NCBI GenBank assembly: GCA_037893225.1
Contig: JAZGUH010000705.1
Location: 186,001 to 250,000 of the forward strand
Source: Hippasteria phrygiana
Taxonomy: Eukaryota > Echinodermata > Asteroidea > Valvatida > Goniasteridae
DNA length: 64,000 nucleotides
Direction: 5' to 3'
Shown here: positions 25,041-37,770 of the stretch, in pieces
Layout of the letters: each line of letters begins with the position of its first letter
How positions within the stretch are numbered: position 1 is the stretch's first letter
Notes under the pieces: model-generated
What the model saw: the letters and a program-made list of their open reading frames with translations, nothing else
Told to the model about the DNA's origin: nothing
Databases searched by the model: none
Translations under genes and position numbers: made by a program

Positions 25041-25967
25041 GCCAGATCTAAGCTATCCATACATGTCAAAATTACTGAATTTGGTTGATATTTCATGCAA
25101 TTATGAATGAGTAAAGCAAGTCCATACCCCAGGGAATTTGACAGGCATGGAGCAATAAATTAAAGGTAATCTGCACACAGATGGTGGCCGGGAAGAAAAT
25201 AAACATTGCGAGGTTTGAATTTTCTCCACAAGTGTTAACTCTAAGAAGCCGCCGATAATTGCAACATGTAGCGCCAGATCTAAGCTATCCATACATGTCA
25301 AAATTACTGAATTTGGTTGATATTTCATGCAATTATGAATGAGTAAAGCAAGTCCATACCCCAGGGAATTTGACATGCATGGAGCAATAAATAGACGGTA
25401 ACATGTACACAGATGTTGGCCGGAAAGAAAATAAACATTGCGAGGTTTGCATTTTCTCCACAAGTTTTAACTCTAGGAATCCGCCGATGATTGCAACATG
25501 TAGCGCCAGATCTAAGCTATCCATACATGTCAAAATTACTGTATTTGGTTTATATTTCATGCAATTATGAATGAGTAAAGCAAGTCATACCCAAGGGAAT
25601 TTGACAGGCATGGAGCAATAAATAGAAGGTAATATGCACACAGATGTTGGCCGGAAAGAAAATAAACATTGCGAGGTTTGAATTTTCTCCACAAGTTTTA
25701 ACTCTAAGAAGCCGCCGATAATTGCAACATGTAGCGCCAGATCTAAGCTATCCATACATGTCAAAATTACTGAATTTGGTTGATATTTCATGCAATTATG
25801 AATGAGTAAAGCAAGTCCATACCCCAGGGAATTTGACATGCATGGAGCAATAAATAGACGGTAACATGTACACAGATGTTGGCCGGAAAGAAAATAAACA
25901 TTGCGAGGTTTGAATTTTCTCCACAAGTTTTAACTCTAGGAAGCCGCCGATGATTGCAACATGTAGC
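25041..25967. repeat. HOR 4-mer A C E F (927 bp)
   Basis: Monomers at 25041, 25273, 25505 (231 bp) and 25736. It is the 5-mer lacking B; the C follows A directly with a gaatttggttga start. Matched at 34146-35072. Confidence 0.94.
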
Positions 25968-27316
25968 GCCAGATCTAAGCTATCCATACATGTCAAAATT
26001 ACTGAATTTGGTTGATATTTCATGCAATTATGAATGAGTAAAGCAAGTCCATACCCCAGGGAATTTGACAGGCATGGAGCAATAAATTAAAGGTAATCTG
26101 CACACAGATGGTGGCCGGGAAGAAAATAAACATTGCGAGGTTTGAATTTTCTCCACAAGTGTTAACTCTAAGAAGCCGCCGATAATTGCAACATGTAGCG
26201 CCAGATCTAAGCTATCCATACATGTCAAAATTACTGTATTTGGTTTATATTTCATGCAATTTTGAATGAGTAAAGCAAGTCCATACCCCAGGGAATTTGA
26301 CATGCATGGAGCAATAAATAGACGGTAACATGTACACAGATGTTGGCCGGAAAGAAAATAAACATTGCGAGGTTTGCATTTTCTCCACAAGTTTTAACTC
26401 TAGGAATCCGCCGATGATTGCAACATGTAGCGCCAGATCTAAGCTATCCATACATGTCAAAATTACTGTATTTGGTTTATATTTCATGCAATTATGAATG
26501 AGTAAAGCACGTCATACCCTAGGGAATTTGACAGGCATGGAGCAATAAATAGAAGGTAATATGCACACAGATGTTGACAAGTGTTAACTCTAAGAAGCCG
26601 CCGATAATTGCAACATGTAGCGCCAGATCTAAGCTATCCATACATGTCAAAATTACTGAATTTGGTTGATATTTCATGCAATTATGAATGAGTAAAGCAA
26701 GTCCATACCCCAGGGAATTTGACATGCATGGAGCAATAAATAGACGGTAACATGTACACAGATGTTGGCCGGAAAGAAAATAAACATTGCGAGGTTTGAA
26801 TTTTCTCCACAAGTTTTAACTCTAAGAAGCCGCCGATAATTGCAACATGTAGCGCCAGATCTAAGCTATCCATACATGTCAAAATTACTGAATTTGGTTG
26901 ATATTTCATGCAATTATGAATGAGTAAAGCAAGTCCATACCCCAGGGAATTTGACATGCATGGAGCAATAAATAGACGGTAATATGTACACAGATGTTGG
27001 CCGGAAAGAAAATAAACATTGCGAGGTTTGAATTTTCTCCACAAGTGTTAACTCAAAGAAGCCGCCGATAATTGCAACATGTAGCGCCAGATCTAAGCTA
27101 TCCATACATGTCAAAATTACTGTATTTGGTTTATATTTCATGCAATTTTGAATGAGTAAAGCAAGTCATACCCTAGGGAATTTGACAGGCATGGAGCAAT
27201 AAATAGAAGGTAATATGCACACAGATGTTGGCCGGAAAGAAAATAAACATTGCGAGGTTTGAATTTTCTCCACAAGTGTTAACTCTAAGAAGCCGCCGAT
27301 GATTGCAACATGTAGC
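25968..27316. repeat. HOR 6-mer A Cp D I G H (1349 bp)
   Basis: Monomers at 25968, 26200, 26432 (190 bp), 26622, 26854 and 27086 (231 bp). A standard 6-mer, followed by a single A (27317-27548) that closes copy 1 of the large duplication. Confidence 0.95.
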
Positions 27317-27548
27317 GCCAGATCTAAGCTATCCATACATGTCAAAATTACTGAATTTGGTTGATATTTCATGCAATTATGAATGAGTAAAGCAAGTCCA
27401 TACCCCAGGGAATTTGACAGGCATGGAGCAATAAATTAAAGGTAATCTGCACACAGATGGTGGCCGGGAAGAAAATAAACATTGCGAGGTTTGAATTTTC
27501 TCCACAAGTGTTAACTCTAAGAAGCCGCCGATAATTGCAACATGTAGC

Positions 27549-29087
27549 GCCAGATCTAAGCTATCCATACATGTCAAAATTACTGAATTTGGTTGATATT
27601 TCATGCAATTATGAATGAGTAAAGCAAGTCCATACCCCAGGGAATTTGACATGCATGGAGCAATAAATAGACGGTAATATGTACACAGATGTTGGCCGGA
27701 AAGAAAATAAACATTGCGAGGTTTGAATTTTCTCCACAAGTGTTAACTCAAAGAAGCCGCCGATAATTGCAACATGTAGCGCCAGATCTAAGCTATCCAT
27801 ACATGTCAAAATTACTGTATTTGGTTTATATTTCATGCAATTTTGAATGAGTAAAGCAAGTCATACCCTAGGGAATTTGACAGGCATGGAGCAATAAATA
27901 GAAGGTAATATGCACACAGATGTTGGCCGGAAAGAAAATAAACATTGCGAGGTTTGAATTTTCTCCACAAGTGTTAACTCTAAGAAGCCGCCGATGATTG
28001 CAACATGTAGCGCCAGATCTAAGCTATCCATACATGTCAAAATTACTGAATTTGGTTGATATTTCATGCAATTATGAATGAGTAAAGCAAGTCCATACCC
28101 CAGGGAATTTGACAGGCATGGAGCAATAAATTAAAGGTAATCTGCACACAGATGGTGGCCGGGAAGAAAATAAACATTGCGAGGTTTGAATTTTCTCCAC
28201 AAGTGTTAACTCTAAGAAGCCGCCGATAATTGCAACATGTAGCGCCAGATCTAAGCTATCCATACATGTCAAAATTACTGTATTTGGTTTATATTTCATG
28301 CAATTTTGAATGAGTAAAGCAAGTCCATACCCCAGGGAATTTGACATGCATGGAGCAATAAATAGACGGTAACATGTACACAGATGTTGGCCGGAAAGAA
28401 AATAAACATTGCGAGGTTTGCATTTTCTCCACAAGTTTTAACTCTAGGAATCCGCCGATGATTGCAACATGTAGCGCCAGATCTAAGCTATCCATACATG
28501 TCAAAATTACTGTATTTGGTTTATATTTCATGCAATTATGAATGAGTAAAGCACGTCATACCCTAGGGAATTTGACAGGCATGGAGCAATAAATAGAAGG
28601 TAATATGCACACAGATGTTGACAAGTGTTAACTCTAAGAAGCCGCCGATAATTGCAACATGTAGCGCCAGATCTAAGCTATCCATACATGTCAAAATTAC
28701 TGAATTTGGTTGATATTTCATGCAATTATGAATGAGTAAAGCAAGTCCATACCCCAGGGAATTTGACATGCATGGAGCAATAAATAGACGGTAACATGTA
28801 CACAGATGTTGGCCGGAAAGAAAATAAACATTGCGAGGTTTGCATTTTCTCCACAAGTTTTAACTCTAGGAATCCGCCGATGATTGCAACATGTAGCGCC
28901 AGATCTAAGCTATCCATACATGTCAAAATTACTGTATTTGGTTTATATTTCATGCAATTATGAATGAGTAAAGCACGTCATACCCTAGGGAATTTGACAG
29001 GCATGGAGCAATAAATAGAAGGTAATATGCACACAGATGTTGACAAGTGTTAACTCTAAGAAGCCGCCGATAATTGCAACATGTAGC
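27549..29087. repeat. G H A Cp D C D (start of copy 2)
   Basis: Monomers at 27549, 27781 (231 bp), 28012, 28244, 28476 (190 bp), 28666 and 28898 (190 bp). Here G follows A directly and has an ordinary gaatttggttga start, unlike its mosaic counterpart at 17749, so the junction is visible by comparing the two. Confidence 0.93.
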
Positions 29088-30246
29088 GCCAGATCTAAGC
29101 TATCCATACATGTCAAAATTACTGAATTTGGTTGATATTTCATGCAATTATGAATGAGTAAAGCAAGTCCATACCCCAGGGAATTTGACATGCATGGAGC
29201 AATAAATAGACGGTAACATGTACACAGATGTTGGCCGGAAAGAAAATAAACATTGCGAGGTTTGAATTTTCTCCACAAGTTTTAACTCTAGGAAGCCGCC
29301 GATGATTGCAACATGTAGCGCCAGATCTAAGCTATCCATACATGTCAAAATTACTGAATTTTGTTGATATTTCATGCAATTATGAATGAGTAAAGCAAGT
29401 CCATACCCCAGGGAATTTGACATGCATGGAGCAATAAATAGACGGTAATATGTACACAGATGTTGGCCGGAAAGAAAATAAACATTACGAGGTTTGAATT
29501 TTCTCCACAAGTGTTAACTCTAAGAAGCCGCCGATAATTGCAACATGTAGCGCCAGATCTAAGCTATCCATACATGTCAAAATTACTGTATTTGGTTTAT
29601 ATTTCATGCAATTTTGAATGAGTAAAGCAAGTCATACCCCAGGGAATTTGACAGGCTTGGAGCAATAAATAGAAGGTAATATGCACACAGATGTTGGCCG
29701 GAAAGAAAATAAACATTGCGAGGTTTGAATTTTCTCCACAAGTTTTAACTCTAGGAAGCCGCCGATGATTGCAACATGTAGCGCCAGATCTAAGCTATCC
29801 ATACATGTCAAAATTACTGAATTTGGTTGATATTTCATGCAATTATGAATGAGTAAAGCAAGTCCATACCCCAGGGAATTTGACATGCATGGAGCAATAA
29901 ATAGACGGTAACATGTACACAGATGTTGGCCGGAAAGAAAATAAACATTGCGAGGTTTGAATTTTCTCCACAAGTTTTAACTCTAGGAAGCCGCCGATGA
30001 TTGCAACATGTAGCGCCAGATCTAAGCTATCCATACATGTCAAAATTACTGAATTTGGTTGATATTTCATGCAATTATGAATGAGTAAAGCAAGTCCATA
30101 CCCCAGGGAATTTGACATGCATGGAGCAATAAATAGACGGTAATATGTACACAGATGTTGGCCGGAAAGAAAATAAACATTGCGAGGTTTGAATTTTCTC
30201 CACAAGTGTTAACTCTAAGAAGCCGCCGATAATTGCAACATGTAGC
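29088..30246. repeat. F K J F K run, unexpanded (1159 bp)
   Basis: Monomers at 29088, 29320, 29552 (231 bp), 29783 and 30015. The first K has gaattttgttga and cattacgagg, the second lacks both. J carries caggcttgg. Confidence 0.94.
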
Positions 30247-32796
30247 GCCAGATCTAAGCTATCCATACATGTCAAAATTACTGAATTTGGTTGATATTTC
30301 ATGCAATTATGAATGAGTAAAGCAAGTCCATACCCCAGGGAATTTGACAGGCATGGAGCAATAAATTAAAGGTAATCTGCACACAGATGGTGGCCGGGAA
30401 GAAAATAAACATTGCGAGGTTTGAATTTTCTCCACAAGTGTTAACTCTAAGAAGCCGCCGATAATTGCAACATGTAGCGCCAGATCTAAGCTATCCATAC
30501 ATGTCAAAATTACTGAATTTGGTTTATATTTCATGCAATTATGAATGAGTAAAGCAAGTCCATACCCCAGGGAATTTGACAGGCATGGAGCAATAAATTA
30601 AAGGTAATCTGCACACAGATGGTGGCCGGGAAGAAAATAAACATTGCGAGGTTTGAATTTTCTCCACAAGTGTTAACTCTAAGAAGCCGCCGATAATTGC
30701 AACATGTAGCGCCAGATCTAAGCTATCCATACATGTCAAAATTACTGAATTTGGTTTATATTTCATGCAATTATGAATGAGTAAAGCAAGTCCATACCCC
30801 AGGGAATTTGACATGCATGGAGCAATAAATAGACGGTAACATGTACACAGATGTTGGCCGGAAAGAAAATAAACATTGCGAGGTTTGAATTTTCTCCACA
30901 AGTGTTAACTCTAGGAAGCCGCCGATGATTGCAACATGTAGCGCCAGATCTAAGCTATCCATACATGTCAAAATTACTGAATTTGGTTGATATTTCATGC
31001 AATTATGAATGAGTAAAGCAAGTCCATACCCCAGGGAATTTGACATGCATGGAGCAATAAATAGACGGTAACATGTACACAGATGTTGGCCGGAAAGAAA
31101 ATAAACATTGCGAGGTTTGCATTTTCTCCACAAGTTTTAACTCTAGGAATCCGCCGATGATTGCAACATGTAGCGCCAGATCTAAGCTATCCATACATGT
31201 CAAAATTACTGTATTTGGTTTATATTTCATGCAATTATGAATGAGTAAAGCAAGTCATACCCAAGGGAATTTGACAGGCATGGAGCAATAAATAGAAGGT
31301 AATATGCACACAGATGTTGGCCGGAAAGAAAATAAACATTGCGAGGTTTGAATTTTCTCCACAAGTTTTAACTCTAAGAAGCCGCCGATAATTGCAACAT
31401 GTAGCGCCAGATCTAAGCTATCCATACATGTCAAAATTACTGAATTTGGTTGATATTTCATGCAATTATGAATGAGTAAAGCAAGTCCATACCCCAGGGA
31501 ATTTGACATGCATGGAGCAATAAATAGACGGTAACATGTACACAGATGTTGGCCGGAAAGAAAATAAACATTGCGAGGTTTGAATTTTCTCCACAAGTTT
31601 TAACTCTAGGAAGCCGCCGATGATTGCAACATGTAGCGCCAGATCTAAGCTATCCATACATGTCAAAATTACTGAATTTGGTTGATATTTCATGCAATTA
31701 TGAATGAGTAAAGCAAGTCCATACCCCAGGGAATTTGACAGGCATGGAGCAATAAATTAAAGGTAATCTGCACACAGATGGTGGCCGGGAAGAAAATAAA
31801 CATTGCGAGGTTTGAATTTTCTCCACAAGTGTTAACTCTAAGAAGCCGCCGATAATTGCAACATGTAGCGCCAGATCTAAGCTATCCATACATGTCAAAA
31901 TTACTGAATTTGGTTTATATTTCATGCAATTATGAATGAGTAAAGCAAGTCCATACCCCAGGGAATTTGACATGCATGGAGCAATAAATAGACGGTAACA
32001 TGTACACAGATGTTGGCCGGAAAGAAAATAAACATTGCGAGGTTTGAATTTTCTCCACAAGTGTTAACTCTAGGAAGCCGCCGATGATTGCAACATGTAG
32101 CGCCAGATCTAAGCTATCCATACATGTCAAAATTACTGAATTTGGTTGATATTTCATGCAATTATGAATGAGTAAAGCAAGTCCATACCCCAGGGAATTT
32201 GACATGCATGGAGCAATAAATAGACGGTAACATGTACACAGATGTTGGCCGGAAAGAAAATAAACATTGCGAGGTTTGCATTTTCTCCACAAGTTTTAAC
32301 TCTAGGAATCCGCCGATGATTGCAACATGTAGCGCCAGATCTAAGCTATCCATACATGTCAAAATTACTGTATTTGGTTTATATTTCATGCAATTATGAA
32401 TGAGTAAAGCAAGTCATACCCAAGGGAATTTGACAGGCATGGAGCAATAAATAGAAGGTAATATGCACACAGATGTTGGCCGGAAAGAAAATAAACATTG
32501 CGAGGTTTGAATTTTCTCCACAAGTTTTAACTCTAAGAAGCCGCCGATAATTGCAACATGTAGCGCCAGATCTAAGCTATCCATACATGTCAAAATTACT
32601 GAATTTGGTTGATATTTCATGCAATTATGAATGAGTAAAGCAAGTCCATACCCCAGGGAATTTGACATGCATGGAGCAATAAATAGACGGTAACATGTAC
32701 ACAGATGTTGGCCGGAAAGAAAATAAACATTGCGAGGTTTGAATTTTCTCCACAAGTTTTAACTCTAGGAAGCCGCCGATGATTGCAACATGTAGC
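30247..32796. repeat. A plus two 5-mers A B C E F
   Basis: A at 30247, then 5-mers at 30479-31637 and 31638-32796. Matches 21142-23691 at an offset of 9105 bp. Confidence 0.94.
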
Positions 32797-34145
32797 GCCA
32801 GATCTAAGCTATCCATACATGTCAAAATTACTGAATTTGGTTGATATTTCATGCAATTATGAATGAGTAAAGCAAGTCCATACCCCAGGGAATTTGACAG
32901 GCATGGAGCAATAAATTAAAGGTAATCTGCACACAGATGGTGGCTGGGAAGAAAATAAACATTGCGAGGTTTGAATTTTCTCCACAAGTGTTAACTCTAA
33001 GAAGCCGCCGATAATTGCAACATGTAGCGCCAGATCTAAGCTATCCATACATGTCAAAATTACTGTATTTGGTTTATATTTCATGCAATTTTGAATGAGT
33101 AAAGCAAGTCCATACCCCAGGGAATTTGACATGCATGGAGCAATAAATAGACGGTAACATGTACACAGATGTTGGCCGGAAAGAAAATAAACATTGCGAG
33201 GTTTGCATTTTCTCCACAAGTTTTAACTCTAGGAATCCGCCGATGATTGCAACATGTAGCGCCAGATCTAAGCTATCCATACATGTCAAAATTACTGTAT
33301 TTGGTTTATATTTCATGCAATTATGAATGAGTAAAGCACGTCATACCCTAGGGAATTTGACAGGCATGGAGCAATAAATAGAAGGTAATATGCACACAGA
33401 TGTTGACAAGTGTTAACTCTAAGAAGCCGCCGATAATTGCAACATGTAGCGCCAGATCTAAGCTATCCATACATGTCAAAATTACTGAATTTGGTTGATA
33501 TTTCATGCAATTATGAATGAGTAAAGCAAGTCCATACCCCAGGGAATTTGACATGCATGGAGCAATAAATAGACGGTAACATGTACACAGATGTTGGCCG
33601 GAAAGAAAATAAACATTGCGAGGTTTGAATTTTCTCCACAAGTTTTAACTCTAAGAAGCCGCCGATAATTGCAACATGTAGCGCCAGATCTAAGCTATCC
33701 ATACATGTCAAAATTACTGAATTTGGTTGATATTTCATGCAATTATGAATGAGTAAAGCAAGTCCATACCCCAGGGAATTTGACATGCATGGAGCAATAA
33801 ATAGACGGTAATATGTACACAGATGTTGGCCGGAAAGAAAATAAACATTGCGAGGTTTGAATTTTCTCCACAAGTGTTAACTCAAAGAAGCCGCCGATAA
33901 TTGCAACATGTAGCGCCAGATCTAAGCTATCCATACATGTCAAAATTACTGTATTTGGTTTATATTTCATGCAATTTTGAATGAGTAAAGCAAGTCATAC
34001 CCTAGGGAATTTGACAGGCATGGAGCAATAAATAGAAGGTAATATGCACACAGATGTTGGCCGGAAAGAAAATAAACATTGCGAGGTTTGAATTTTCTCC
34101 ACAAGTGTTAACTCTAAGAAGCCGCCGATGATTGCAACATGTAGC
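32797..34145. repeat. HOR 6-mer A Cp D I G H (1349 bp)
   Basis: Monomers at 32797, 33029, 33261 (190 bp), 33451, 33683 and 33915 (231 bp). The A monomer has ggctggg instead of ggccggg at 32945, a C-to-T change at a CpG. Confidence 0.95.
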
Positions 34146-35072
34146 GCCAGATCTAAGCTATCCATACATGTCAAAATTACTGAATTTGGTTGATATTTCA
34201 TGCAATTATGAATGAGTAAAGCAAGTCCATACCCCAGGGAATTTGACAGGCATGGAGCAATAAATTAAAGGTAATCTGCACACAGATGGTGGCCGGGAAG
34301 AAAATAAACATTGCGAGGTTTGAATTTTCTCCACAAGTGTTAACTCTAAGAAGCCGCCGATAATTGCAACATGTAGCGCCAGATCTAAGCTATCCATACA
34401 TGTCAAAATTACTGAATTTGGTTGATATTTCATGCAATTATGAATGAGTAAAGCAAGTCCATACCCCAGGGAATTTGACATGCATGGAGCAATAAATAGA
34501 CGGTAACATGTACACAGATGTTGGCCGGAAAGAAAATAAACATTGCGAGGTTTGCATTTTCTCCACAAGTTTTAACTCTAGGAATCCGCCGATGATTGCA
34601 ACATGTAGCGCCAGATCTAAGCTATCCATACATGTCAAAATTACTGTATTTGGTTTATATTTCATGCAATTATGAATGAGTAAAGCAAGTCATACCCAAG
34701 GGAATTTGACAGGCATGGAGCAATAAATAGAAGGTAATATGCACACAGATGTTGGCCGGAAAGAAAATAAACATTGCGAGGTTTGAATTTTCTCCACAAG
34801 TTTTAACTCTAAGAAGCCGCCGATAATTGCAACATGTAGCGCCAGATCTAAGCTATCCATACATGTCAAAATTACTGAATTTGGTTTATATTTCATGCAA
34901 TTATGAATGAGTAAAGCAAGTCCATACCCCAGGGAATTTGACATGCATGGAGCAATAAATAGACGGTAACATGTACACAGATGTTGGCCGGAAAGAAAAT
35001 AAACATTGCGAGGTTTGAATTTTCTCCACAAGTTTTAACTCTAGGAAGCCGCCGATGATTGCAACATGTAGC
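34146..35072. repeat. HOR 4-mer A C E F (927 bp)
   Basis: Monomers at 34146, 34378, 34610 (231 bp) and 34841. The last monomer starts gaatttggttta, normally a B feature, whereas its counterpart at 25736 has ggttga. Confidence 0.94.
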
Positions 35073-37770
35073 GCCAGATCTAAGCTATCCATACATGTCA
35101 AAATTACTGAATTTGGTTGATATTTCATGCAATTATGAATGAGTAAAGCAAGTCCATACCCCAGGGAATTTGACAGGCATGGAGCAATAAATTAAAGGTA
35201 ATCTGCACACAGATGGTGGCCGGGAAGAAAATAAACATTGCGAGGTTTGAATTTTCTCCACAAGTGTTAACTCTAAGAAGCCGCCGATAATTGCAACATG
35301 TAGCGCCAGATCTAAGCTATCCATACATGTCAAAATTACTGTATTTGGTTTATATTTCATGCAATTTTGAATGAGTAAAGCAAGTCCATACCCCAGGGAA
35401 TTTGACATGCATGGAGCAATAAATAGACGGTAACATGTACACAGATGTTGGCCGGAAAGAAAATAAACATTGCGAGGTTTGCATTTTCTCCACAAGTTTT
35501 AACTCTAGGAATCCGCCGATGATTGCAACATGTAGCGCCAGATCTAAGCTATCCATACATGTCAAAATTACTGTATTTGGTTTATATTTCATGCAATTAT
35601 GAATGAGTAAAGCACGTCATACCCTAGGGAATTTGACAGGCATGGAGCAATAAATAGAAGGTAATATGCACACAGATGTTGACAAGTGTTAACTCTAAGA
35701 AGCCGCCGATAATTGCAACATGTAGCGCCAGATCTAAGCTATCCATACATGTCAAAATTACTGAATTTGGTTGATATTTCATGCAATTATGAATGAGTAA
35801 AGCAAGTCCATACCCCAGGGAATTTGACATGCATGGAGCAATAAATAGACGGTAACATGTACACAGATGTTGGCCGGAAAGAAAATAAACATTGCGAGGT
35901 TTGAATTTTCTCCACAAGTTTTAACTCTAAGAAGCCGCCGATAATTGCAACATGTAGCGCCAGATCTAAGCTATCCATACATGTCAAAATTACTGAATTT
36001 GGTTGATATTTCATGCAATTATGAATGAGTAAAGCAAGTCCATACCCCAGGGAATTTGACATGCATGGAGCAATAAATAGACGGTAATATGTACACAGAT
36101 GTTGGCCGGAAAGAAAATAAACATTGCGAGGTTTGAATTTTCTCCACAAGTGTTAACTCAAAGAAGCCGCCGATAATTGCAACATGTAGCGCCAGATCTA
36201 AGCTATCCATACATGTCAAAATTACTGTATTTGGTTTATATTTCATGCAATTTTGAATGAGTAAAGCAAGTCATACCCTAGGGAATTTGACAGGCATGGA
36301 GCAATAAATAGAAGGTAATATGCACACAGATGTTGGCCGGAAAGAAAATAAACATTGCGAGGTTTGAATTTTCTCCACAAGTGTTAACTCTAAGAAGCCG
36401 CCGATGATTGCAACATGTAGCGCCAGATCTAAGCTATCCATACATGTCAAAATTACTGAATTTGGTTGATATTTCATGCAATTATGAATGAGTAAAGCAA
36501 GTCCATACCCCAGGGAATTTGACAGGCATGGAGCAATAAATTAAAGGTAATCTGCACACAGATGGTGGCCGGGAAGAAAATAAACATTGCGAGGTTTGAA
36601 TTTTCTCCACAAGTGTTAACTCTAAGAAGCCGCCGATAATTGCAACATGTAGCGCCAGATCTAAGCTATCCATACATGTCAAAATTACTGTATTTGGTTT
36701 ATATTTCATGCAATTTTGAATGAGTAAAGCAAGTCCATACCCCAGGGAATTTGACATGCATGGAGCAATAAATAGACGGTAACATGTACACAGATGTTGG
36801 CCGGAAAGAAAATAAACATTGCGAGGTTTGCATTTTCTCCACAAGTTTTAACTCTAGGAATCCGCCGATGATTGCAACATGTAGCGCCAGATCTAAGCTA
36901 TCCATACATGTCAAAATTACTGTATTTGGTTTATATTTCATGCAATTATGAATGAGTAAAGCACGTCATACCCTAGGGAATTTGACAGGCATGGAGCAAT
37001 AAATAGAAGGTAATATGCACACAGATGTTGACAAGTGTTAACTCTAAGAAGCCGCCGATAATTGCAACATGTAGCGCCAGATCTAAGCTATCCATACATG
37101 TCAAAATTACTGAATTTGGTTGATATTTCATGCAATTATGAATGAGTAAAGCAAGTCCATACCCCAGGGAATTTGACATGCATGGAGCAATAAATAGACG
37201 GTAACATGTACACAGATGTTGGCCGGAAAGAAAATAAACATTGCGAGGTTTGAATTTTCTCCACAAGTTTTAACTCTAAGAAGCCGCCGATAATTGCAAC
37301 ATGTAGCGCCAGATCTAAGCTATCCATACATGTCAAAATTACTGAATTTGGTTGATATTTCATGCAATTATGAATGAGTAAAGCAAGTCCATACCCCAGG
37401 GAATTTGACATGCATGGAGCAATAAATAGACGGTAATATGTACACAGATGTTGGCCGGAAAGAAAATAAACATTGCGAGGTTTGAATTTTCTCCACAAGT
37501 GTTAACTCAAAGAAGCCGCCGATAATTGCAACATGTAGCGCCAGATCTAAGCTATCCATACATGTCAAAATTACTGTATTTGGTTTATATTTCATGCAAT
37601 TTTGAATGAGTAAAGCAAGTCATACCCTAGGGAATTTGACAGGCATGGAGCAATAAATAGAAGGTAATATGCACACAGATGTTGGCCGGAAAGAAAATAA
37701 ACATTGCGAGGTTTCAATTTTCTCCACAAGTGTTAACTCTAAGAAGCCGCCGATGATTGCAACATGTAGC
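35073..37770. repeat. Two consecutive 6-mers A Cp D I G H (2698 bp)
   Basis: Units at 35073-36421 and 36422-37770, each 1349 bp. The large duplication ends with the A monomer at 36422-36653, after which the array continues with Cp. The H monomer at 37540 carries a private gaggtttcaatttt (gaggtttgaatttt elsewhere). Confidence 0.94.

Larger units (their letters stand above)
17749..27548. repeat. Segmental tandem duplication, copy 1 (43 monomers, 9800 bp)
   Basis: Monomer order G H / A Cp D C D / F K J F K J F K / A / A B C E F / A B C E F / A Cp D I G H / A C E F / A Cp D I G H / A. The identical order recurs immediately downstream at 27549-36653, except that one F K J trio (695 bp) is present only here. 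Corresponding monomers match almost base for base. The first ~50 bases of the first monomer (gtatttggttta) differ from copy 2, placing the junction near 17,800-17,830. Confidence 0.93.
27549..36653. repeat. Segmental tandem duplication, copy 2 (40 monomers, 9105 bp)
   Basis: Same monomer order as 17749-27548 minus one F K J trio. The offset is 9800 bp up to the F K J run and 9105 bp after it. I noticed only four single-base differences: t18083/g27883, g24588/a33693, g25782/t34887 and c23840/t32945 (not an exhaustive comparison). The near identity of two 9-kb tracts points to a recent duplication. Confidence 0.93.
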
